Source: an uncultured Bacilli bacterium (GTDB lineage: Bacteria > Bacillota_I > Bacilli_A > RFN20 > CAG-826). From it: a stretch of 39,633 nucleotides of DNA. The notes under the pieces are model-generated. The model worked only from the letters and a program-made list of their open reading frames with translations, searched no databases and was not told the DNA's origin. The stretch spans positions 1-39,633 of the forward strand of contig CALVXH010000005.1 of assembly GCA_944368945.1 (NCBI GenBank). The letters are read 5' to 3'. This document shows positions 34,115 to 39,633 of this stretch, one piece after another. Each line of letters opens with the position of its first letter. Position 1 is the stretch's first letter. Made by a program: the position numbers and the translations under genes.

Positions 34115-36194
34115 CGTGTTTTTTATTTATTGGCTCAACATAATCACATTTTGGATAGTTAGAACAGCCATAAAATTTTCCTCTTCTTGAACTTCTCAAG
34201 ACAAGTTTGGCTCCACATTTTGGACATGTTCTATCTTCTTCAACAATAATTGGATCATTTATTGATTCAATATAATGACATTTAGGATAATTTGAACAAC
34301 CAATAAACTTTTGTCCCTTTCTATTTTTTCTATAGACTAATGGCGAACCACAAGTTGGACAATTTCTACCAACTTGCTCAGGCTCTTCTTTTTCTTCTTT
34401 TTTAATATATGTACATTTAGGATAATTTGAACAACCTATAAATTCACCATGTTTACCATTTCTATAAACTAAATCTGAGCCACAAATTGGGCACTTTTCG
34501 CCTGTTAATTTTGGTGGTTCTTTATACATTTGATCTTTAACTACATCAAAATGTTCAACAAATGGGAAATAAAAATCTTTAATAACTTGAAGTTCGTCTA
34601 TACTTCCTTCACTAATTTTATCGAGATTTGTTTCCATATCTGCAGTATATTCAGTATTCATTAAATCTGGAAAGTACTTTGTTAAAACATTACTTGTTAA
34701 AATGCCTTGTTCACTTGGCCTTAAAGTTCCTTTAACTAAGGTAACATACTTTCTTGCTAATAAAGTTTGAATTGTACTTGAATATGTAGAAGGACGACCA
34801 ATACCTTTGTCTTCCATTAACTTAATAACTTTTCCTTCAGTATATCTTGAAGGTGCCTTTGTGAAGTTTTGCTTTACTCCTGTATTTAATAAATCATATG
34901 ATTCATCTTTATTAAATTCTGGTAATAAGTTGACATCATTTTCATCAAGCTTAAAAACATCATATCCAGCAAAAATTGGTTTGACACCTTTCAAAGTGAA
35001 AGTTAAATGTGAATTTTTAAATTCAATTGTTGTAACTTCTTCTTTTTTATCTTGCATTAAACTTGCTAAAGTTCTTTCATAAATTAACTTATAAACTTTA
35101 TATTGGTGATCATTTAAATGTTCTTTGGCAATTTTTGGTGTTATTTCTAAGTTTGTTGGTCTAATTGCTTCGTGTGCATCTTGAGCAAGTTTGACATCTT
35201 TAACTTTTCTTTGACCTTTATAATATTCTTCACCATAGTGTTTAATGATATATGATTTTGCTAAGTCAACAAATGTATCACTAAGTTTAGTACTATCTGT
35301 TCTTATATAAGTGATTAAACCAGTTAATTCACCATTGATATCAATACCTTCATAAAGTTGTTGAGCAATCATTGTTGTCTCTCTAGTTTTATAGCCAAAT
35401 CTACTAGAAACCTCTTGTTGCAATGTTGAGGTTCTAAATGGCTCTTTTGAAGCAATTTTTTTTATATTTTTTTCAATTGAAGTGATTGTAACAGCCTCTT
35501 TTGTATATTCTAAAGCGACATTTGCTTCAGTTTCATTACTCATTTTGGCTGTTTGACCATCAATTTTAGTCAATGTTAAAGGATAAAGCTTGTCATTTTT
35601 TTGAATTGAAGCTTCTAAATTCCAATATTCTTCAGGCTTAAATTCAGAAATTTCTTTTTCATGTTCAACAATCATTTTAAGAGTAACGCTTTGCACTCTG
35701 CCTGCTGATTTACTACGTATTTTGCTTTTTAATAAGGTAGATAACTTAAAGCCTATTATTCTATCAATAATTCTTCTTGTTTCTTGAGAATGAACAAGAT
35801 TCATATTTATTAATCTTGGATTTAATAAAGCATCATCTAAACTTTTATGTGTAATTTCATGAAATTCTAGTCTTTTTGTTGAGTCTATAGGCAAGTTTAA
35901 AACATTGGCTAAATGCCAAGCAATTGCTTCACCTTCTCTATCAGGGTCGGTTGCAAGGATTACTTCATCAGCTTTACTCTTTAATTCTAAAAGTTTTTTG
36001 ACAACATCCTTTTTATCACTATCAATAACATAAGTTGGTTTAAAATCGTGTTCAACATCAACACCAAATCCGCCAACACCACTAATAGCTAAATCTCTAA
36101 TATGTCCTACGCTAGCCTCAACATGATAATCTTTCCCTAAATATTGGCCGATAGTCTTACTTTTCGTTGGTGACTCAACAATAACTAACTTCAT
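34104..36194 (-). CDS. topA: DNA topoisomerase I
   Basis: About 696 residues. The Toprim domain starts KLVIVESPTKSKTIGQYLG with ATDPDREGEAIAWH; catalytic Tyr is in ITYIRTDSTKLS (about 296). Three C-terminal zinc ribbons (about 570-690) each have C-P-x-C-G and the closing GCSNYPKC. It relaxes negative supercoils. I place the start at ATG 36194, with GAGGTAAG upstream, rather than TTG at 36197. The gene overlaps trmFO. Confidence 0.97.
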   Translation of the reverse strand: MKLVIVESPTKSKTIGQYLGKDYHVEASVGHIRDLAISGVGGFGVDVEHDFKPTYVIDSDKKDVVKKLLELKSKADEVILATDPDREGEAIAWHLANVLNLPIDSTKRLEFHEITHKSLDDALLNPRLINMNLVHSQETRRIIDRIIGFKLSTLLKSKIRSKSAGRVQSVTLKMIVEHEKEISEFKPEEYWNLEASIQKNDKLYPLTLTKIDGQTAKMSNETEANVALEYTKEAVTITSIEKNIKKIASKEPFRTSTLQQEVSSRFGYKTRETTMIAQQLYEGIDINGELTGLITYIRTDSTKLSDTFVDLAKSYIIKHYGEEYYKGQRKVKDVKLAQDAHEAIRPTNLEITPKIAKEHLNDHQYKVYKLIYERTLASLMQDKKEEVTTIEFKNSHLTFTLKGVKPIFAGYDVFKLDENDVNLLPEFNKDESYDLLNTGVKQNFTKAPSRYTEGKVIKLMEDKGIGRPSTYSSTIQTLLARKYVTLVKGTLRPSEQGILTSNVLTKYFPDLMNTEYTADMETNLDKISEGSIDELQVIKDFYFPFVEHFDVVKDQMYKEPPKLTGEKCPICGSDLVYRNGKHGEFIGCSNYPKCTYIKKEEKEEPEQVGRNCPTCGSPLVYRKNRKGQKFIGCSNYPKCHYIESINDPIIVEEDRTCPKCGAKLVLRSSRRGKFYGCSNYPKCDYVEPINKKHDED

Positions 36195-36298
36195 CAATTC
36201 TTACCTCGCCACATAAATATATATGTGTGAATAAATTTTGTCAAAAGAAAAAAATGGCTCTTCTTTTATAAATAATATTAATATTATTTAAGTTTTTT

Positions 36299-36496
36299 TC
36301 ATTTTTTAAAATAATATTTCTTAAATGTGTTCCAGTTAACTTTATTAGCCTCAAATAGATAAAATGTATCAATTACTTTATCTTTTTTATTTATCTCTTT
36401 TTTATGTATTACTAAATAATCTTCATCATAAAAGATTGTGCTTGCGCCAAAAAAGTCTCTTGGAGTTAATATCCTTTTAATTAATATATTTCTCAC
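36299..36496 (-). CDS. small protein coupled to dprA, unknown function
   Basis: 65 residues from GTG at 36496, which shares one base with the dprA stop (TAGTG) and has GGGAG seven bases upstream, so it is very likely translated. It is basic at both ends with a beta-like middle (TIFYDEDYLVIHKKEINKKD). No domain is recognised. It sits between dprA and topA. Confidence 0.6.
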   Translation of the reverse strand: MRNILIKRILTPRDFFGASTIFYDEDYLVIHKKEINKKDKVIDTFYLFEANKVNWNTFKKYYFKK

Positions 36497-37293
36497 TAAT
36501 AACTCCCACTTTCATTATTCATTATATTAATAATCTCTTTTCCACTATCAATTAAATAAGCACCTTCTTTTATATATGTGTTGCACATACTATTCGTGCC
36601 TATTGGATAAGGAATACAACCAACGTTATTACCACACTGTAAAGCATAACTAATCGTAGTTGATGTGCCACTTCTTTCGTATGCCTCACCTACTAATAAA
36701 AAGTCCCCTAAACAAGCAATGATTCTGTTTCTGAAAATAAAATTCTCTTTTTGAGGTTTAGTTAAATTTGGATATTCGCTAATTATTAGTCCTCCATTAG
36801 CTACTATATCATTATATAAAGATAAGTTAACTTCAGGGTAAGGACTATTAATTCCAGAACCTAAAACAGCAATTGTTTTAAGACCACACTCTAAAGCTGT
36901 TTGATGAGCAATACTATCAATTCCATAAGCTAGGCCACTAATAATTACATAATTACTAGGAAGCTCTCTAATAATCTTTTTAACTGCCTCTATTCCATAT
37001 TTAGTTGCTTTTCTACTACCTACTATTGAAAGTCTTTTGTATTTCGAATCTAAAATAAGTGAATAATCTCCTTTATAAAATAATGTAAATGGAGGTTTAG
37101 ATAATTTCTTTTTAAACACATTAGGATATTTTTCATCTAGTAAAGTAACATATTCACTATTTAATTTATTAGAAATATCATTAACTTCATCTTTATCAAC
37201 AGGTTTCTTTTGCTTTATAAAATCATATATATCTTCCCATCTACCTTCATTATAAAAAGATACATATGCGATTAATTCTCTTCCATTAATCAT
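36496..37293 (-). CDS. dprA: DNA processing protein DprA/Smf
   Basis: 265 residues. The Rossmann-like DprA core contains SIVGSRKATKYG, ISGLAYGIDSIAHQTAL, VLGSGINSPYP, NFIFRNRIIACL and YERSGTSTTISYALQ. It loads RecA on single-stranded DNA in transformation and also occurs in non-competent species. The C-terminal winged helix of longer family members is missing. The region just before ATG is the 3' arm of a long hairpin containing the ribosome binding site AAAGGAG (37295-37340), which should limit translation. Confidence 0.95.
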   Translation of the reverse strand: MINGRELIAYVSFYNEGRWEDIYDFIKQKKPVDKDEVNDISNKLNSEYVTLLDEKYPNVFKKKLSKPPFTLFYKGDYSLILDSKYKRLSIVGSRKATKYGIEAVKKIIRELPSNYVIISGLAYGIDSIAHQTALECGLKTIAVLGSGINSPYPEVNLSLYNDIVANGGLIISEYPNLTKPQKENFIFRNRIIACLGDFLLVGEAYERSGTSTTISYALQCGNNVGCIPYPIGTNSMCNTYIKEGAYLIDSGKEIINIMNNESGSY

Positions 37294-37294
37294 A

Positions 37295-37340
37295 AAAAAT
37301 CTCCTTTCAATAACACAACATATTGAAATAGGAGATTTTT
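37295..37340 (-). promoter_or_regulatory. hairpin covering the dprA ribosome binding site, also terminator-like
   Basis: On the minus strand, AAAAATCTCC-TA-TTTCAAT pairs with ATTGAAAGGAGATTTTT: 17 bp with a two-base bulge and a ten-base loop. The 3' arm holds AAAGGAG and ends in a T-run directly before ATG of dprA. It starts at the rnhB stop. It could terminate after rnhB, hide the dprA start, or both. Confidence 0.75.
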
Positions 37341-37946
37341 CTATTTATTTTTAACTAATGTTTTAATTGGCTCAAATGTTTCTCTATAAAAGCCTTCAAT
37401 AACACCAAATTTTTTAATAGCTTCTATATGAGATTTCGTTCCATAACCTTTATGTTTCTCAAACCCATATTCAGGATACTTTTTACTTATATCAAACATT
37501 AAGTGATCTCTAGTTACTTTTGCAATTATACTTGCTGCGGCAATACATTCACATTTTGCATCGCCTTTAATAATAGAGATGCTTGGTTTATCTAAATTTA
37601 ATTTAACGGCGTCAATTAAAACTAAATCATAATCAATTTTTAATTGACTTAAAGCAATTTTCATTGCTTCTTTTGTAGCTTCTAAAATGTTAATTTCATC
37701 AATTCGTTTAGGAGAAACAATACCTATTCCATAATCTAAGGCATTTTCAATAATTTCCTTATAAACTTCCTCTCTTTTTTTCTCTGTTAACTTTTTTGAA
37801 TCATTTATATTTGGATTTTTATATCCTTTTTTTAATATACAACAGGCAGCAACAACAGGGCCACATAAAGGTCCTCTTCCAGCTTCATCGATACCAACAA
37901 TTGTATTTATATTATCCTTATAATATTGATCTTCGTAATCTAACAT
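37341..37946 (-). CDS. rnhB: ribonuclease HII
   Basis: 201 residues. Catalytic GIDEAGRGPLCGPVV, then INDSKKLTEKKRE, LIDAVKL with the third acidic residue, and KVTRDHLM. It removes ribonucleotides from DNA. It overlaps rbgA by seven bases, as expected for the rbgA-rnhB pair of Bacillota. Confidence 0.97.
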   Translation of the reverse strand: MLDYEDQYYKDNINTIVGIDEAGRGPLCGPVVAACCILKKGYKNPNINDSKKLTEKKREEVYKEIIENALDYGIGIVSPKRIDEINILEATKEAMKIALSQLKIDYDLVLIDAVKLNLDKPSISIIKGDAKCECIAAASIIAKVTRDHLMFDISKKYPEYGFEKHKGYGTKSHIEAIKKFGVIEGFYRETFEPIKTLVKNK

Positions 37947-38797
37947 AATTTATCTAACGTCACCTTAGCAATTTTTGCTTCTTTAAAATCATTAAGTAGT
38001 AAACGAATTGCCCCTTCAAAATTTACTTTGCCATCTTTAAGTAAAGCTACTCTAGTTTTTCCGATATGATTAATGATATCAACATTTGATATATTTAGAT
38101 CATGATTTAAATAAGATCTAAAGCTATCGGCATAATTTTCTTTTAAAAAATCTATTAAAAAATTATAAAGATAATCAAGAGGTAAAATGTCTTGTCTAAT
38201 TGAGCCAATCAAAGCTAATTTTGCTCCAATGTCTCTATCTTCAAAATGAGGTTGAAGAATACCAGGAGTATCATAAATAAATAGTTCCTCATTTATTTTC
38301 ATCCAGTTGACATTTCTAGTAACTCCAGGCATATTAGCTGCTTTAGCTAAACTTTTCATAGCTAAAACATTAATAATTGTTGATTTACCAACATTTGGAA
38401 TGCCCAAAATCACTCCTTTAAAAATTGATCTTTTGATGCCTCTTTTTAAATTTTTCTCTCTTTTTGGAGTAACTAATAAATTTAATTTATCAATGATTTT
38501 TTTACGCTTATTCTTATCATAATAGTCTATTTTTAAGCATAAAAAACCTGCAGATTCATAATATTTAATCCGTTCATTTGTTTTTATGTCATCAGCAAGA
38601 TCACATTTTGTAAATAATAATAACTTAGGTTTACTTTTAATCGAATCAAATAAAAAAGTATTATAAGAAGAAAATGGTACTCTAGCATCAATAATTAAAA
38701 TCACAAAATCCAAAAACTTTTGAATTTCTTCAATTTTAATTGATGCTTTCTTCATATGGCCTGGAAACCACTGTATTTGTTTTCCTTTTTCTAACAT
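37940..38797 (-). CDS. rbgA: ribosome biogenesis GTPase RbgA (YlqF)
   Basis: 285 residues, circularly permuted GTPase: G4 (FTKCDL, about 60) comes before G1 (GIPNVGKSTI, about 135), then G3 (DTPGILQPHF). The start WFPGHMKKA is the family mark. It acts in late 50S assembly. ATG at 38797 has AAGGTG six bases upstream; GTG at 38806 is less likely. Confidence 0.96.
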   Translation of the reverse strand: MLEKGKQIQWFPGHMKKASIKIEEIQKFLDFVILIIDARVPFSSYNTFLFDSIKSKPKLLLFTKCDLADDIKTNERIKYYESAGFLCLKIDYYDKNKRKKIIDKLNLLVTPKREKNLKRGIKRSIFKGVILGIPNVGKSTIINVLAMKSLAKAANMPGVTRNVNWMKINEELFIYDTPGILQPHFEDRDIGAKLALIGSIRQDILPLDYLYNFLIDFLKENYADSFRSYLNHDLNISNVDIINHIGKTRVALLKDGKVNFEGAIRLLLNDFKEAKIAKVTLDKLC

Positions 38798-38872
38798 GTC
38801 TTTCACCTTAACTAAAAAATTATAACATAATCAATCTAGATACACGTTTATATAATAAATAAAAATTAGGTT

Positions 38873-38900
38873 AAAAAAAGACCCCATTAACTGAGGTCTT
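38873..38900 (-). terminator. rplS terminator
   Basis: On the minus strand AAGACCTC ... GGGGTCTT followed by seven T, 14 bases after the rplS stop. Confidence 0.85.
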
Positions 38901-38913
38901 AAGTTTTAAGATT

Positions 38914-39267
38914 TTACTTTTTAAGTACTTCTTTAATTCTAGCAGATTTACCGCTTCTTTCACGAAGATAGAAAATCTTACTTCTTCTAACTCTACCAAC
39001 TTTAAGGACTTGAATGCTTGCAACGTTTGGTGAATGGATTGGGAATACTCTTTCAACTCCGATGCTTCCGCTCATTTTTCTTACGATAAATGTTTCAGCA
39101 ACTCCAGCACCTCTTCTTGCGATTACGACGCCTTCAAAAGCTTGTAATCTTGTTTTTCCGTTTTCAACAATTCTGACCATTACTTTTACAGTATCACCAG
39201 CTTTGAAGAATGGAACATCAGTTCTTAATTGGGTATTAGCGACTTCTTTAACTAAATTTGTGTTCAT
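38914..39267 (-). CDS. rplS: ribosomal protein L19
   Basis: 117 residues, standard. [40 protein letters not shown] and the C-terminal [14 protein letters not shown] are typical. The ribosome binding site is AGGGAG. It has its own promoter and leader (39268-39384) and a terminator, so it is transcribed separately from rbgA. Confidence 0.98.
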   Translation of the reverse strand: MNTNLVKEVANTQLRTDVPFFKAGDTVKVMVRIVENGKTRLQAFEGVVIARRGAGVAETFIVRKMSGSIGVERVFPIHSPNVASIQVLKVGRVRRSKIFYLRERSGKSARIKEVLKK

Positions 39268-39349
39268 TTGTCTAACTCCCTTCTAAAATCTTTCTCTTGA
39301 CGTTCGTATATGTATCATAAAGTGGACCGTCCGTAGCATTTCAAAATGC
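39268..39349 (-). ncRNA. candidate L19 leader of rplS
   Basis: The predicted leader of about 80 bases has two small hairpins (GCATTTTGAAATGC and GGACGGTCC) before the ribosome binding site. L19 leaders that control rplS are known in Bacillota; I infer this from position and structure, not from a model match. Confidence 0.45.
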
Positions 39350-39355
39350 TTAAAC

Positions 39356-39384
39356 ATTTTATCTAAAAGAAACCAAATAGTCAA
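39356..39384 (-). promoter_or_regulatory. sigma-A promoter of rplS
   Basis: On the minus strand TTGACT (39384-39379), 17 bases, TAAAAT (39361-39356). Confidence 0.75.
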
Positions 39385-39472
39385 ATATATTTTATACATC
39401 AATTTAATCTAGATACCCGTTTTTAGGAGTTTAACACCTTAAAATTTAGGAGTAAGAGAAAAATTTAAAATT

Positions 39473-39506
39473 ATATCCATATTACTTATGTAATATGGAT
39501 ATTTTT
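39473..39506 (+). terminator. hairpin upstream of the transposase gene
   Basis: A perfect 13-bp stem ATATCCATATTAC / GTAATATGGATAT with loop TTAT, followed by a T-run. It lies just before the promoter of the plus-strand transposase frame and would stop transcripts entering from outside. Confidence 0.75.
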
Positions 39507-39509
39507 ATT

Positions 39510-39536
39510 TTGAAAAAATTTTATTTATGTTATAAT
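39510..39536 (+). promoter_or_regulatory. promoter candidate for the transposase gene
   Basis: TTGAAA (39510-39515) and TATAAT (39531-39536) with a short 15-base spacer, about 40 bases before the ATG. Confidence 0.5.
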
Positions 39537-39574
39537 AAGGGTGTTAAGGTGTTTATAGAAAGGAGCTATTACTT

Positions 39575-39633
39575 ATGTCATATTTTTTGAAAAAAACTAA
39601 ACCTTCTAAAAAAGGCGTATATCTACAAATTTA
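39575..39633 (+). CDS. start of a probable IS1634-type transposase (partial)
   Basis: ATG at 39575 with AAAGGAG upstream. The 19 visible residues SYFLKKTKPSKKGVYLQI (after Met) match, from memory, the opening of the IS1634-type transposases common in Bacillota. The rest is outside the window. The inverted repeat AACACCTTAA / TTAAGGTGTT (39433-39442 and about 39543-39552) may belong to the element's end, but the true terminus cannot be fixed here. Confidence 0.5.
   Translation, partial: MSYFLKKTKPSKKGVYLQI

Noticed and set aside
38871-39056. 61-residue minus-strand frame overlapping rplS
   Set aside because: Shares most of its length with rplS in another frame and runs through its terminator.
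1-39633. Mycoplasma-type code with TGA as tryptophan
   Set aside because: TGG is used for Trp throughout, and TGA at 14448-14450 ends a protein exactly where its paralogous tail ends with TAA.
1-39633. CRISPR array
   Set aside because: No regularly spaced repeats of 25-40 bp with unique spacers are present; the only close direct repeats are the two-copy ones listed.

Overview
This is a strongly AT-rich stretch of a low-GC Bacillota chromosome. The organism is most likely an uncultured or gut member of class Bacilli on the Erysipelotrichia/RF39/Mollicutes-related side. The evidence is a Gram-positive PolC, RbgA and folate-type TrmFO, and a run in the Bacillus-type order rplS-rbgA-rnhB-dprA-topA-trmFO-xerC-rpsB-tsf-pyrH-frr-cdsA-dxr-rseP-polC, read right to left on the minus strand. 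TGA acts as a stop (for example at 14448-14450), so the mycoplasma code does not apply. Compared with Bacillus the run is compacted: hslVU-codY are missing between xerC and rpsB, uppS between frr and cdsA, and proS between rseP and polC.

Left part (1-6003): the tail of an unrecognised gene, a heterodimeric ABC exporter whose first subunit has a degenerate ATPase site, upp (uracil salvage), a KAP-like P-loop NTPase, and tRNA-Ala(GGC) with a clear promoter.

Middle (5988-17465): an integrated element of 11,460 bp bounded by an 18-bp direct repeat of the tRNA-Ala 3' end. It carries a tyrosine recombinase broken by one extra base, a ribbon-helix-helix-like small protein with an apparent ATA start, a possible replication protein, and a tight minus-strand operon of exported and membrane proteins. 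In transcription order the operon is: an Ig-like surface protein, a 54-residue single-span protein with the same C-terminal tail as that surface protein, a lipoprotein, a 636-residue protein with signal peptide and C-terminal anchor, a 121-residue membrane protein, and a 794-residue multispan P-loop ATPase. A structured, locally GC-richer non-coding region of about 0.5 kb separates this operon from four tandem divergent XRE regulators. Size, gene order (small coat-like protein, large anchored adhesin-like protein, small membrane protein, membrane ATPase) and the absence of head, tail, terminase, relaxase or VirB4 genes suggest an inovirus/plectrovirus-like prophage or an undescribed relative. 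This is inference; no replication initiator or coat gene is proven. It is the most interesting part of the window.

Right part (17466-39633): a zinc-dependent phospholipase C-like protein, a UMF1-type MFS transporter, tRNA-Arg(CCT), and the housekeeping run named above. Clear promoters and leaders precede rpsB and rplS, and a hairpin covers the dprA start region. The window ends inside the first codons of a probable IS1634-type transposase, inserted or located upstream of rplS, where trmD would be expected in Bacillus order.
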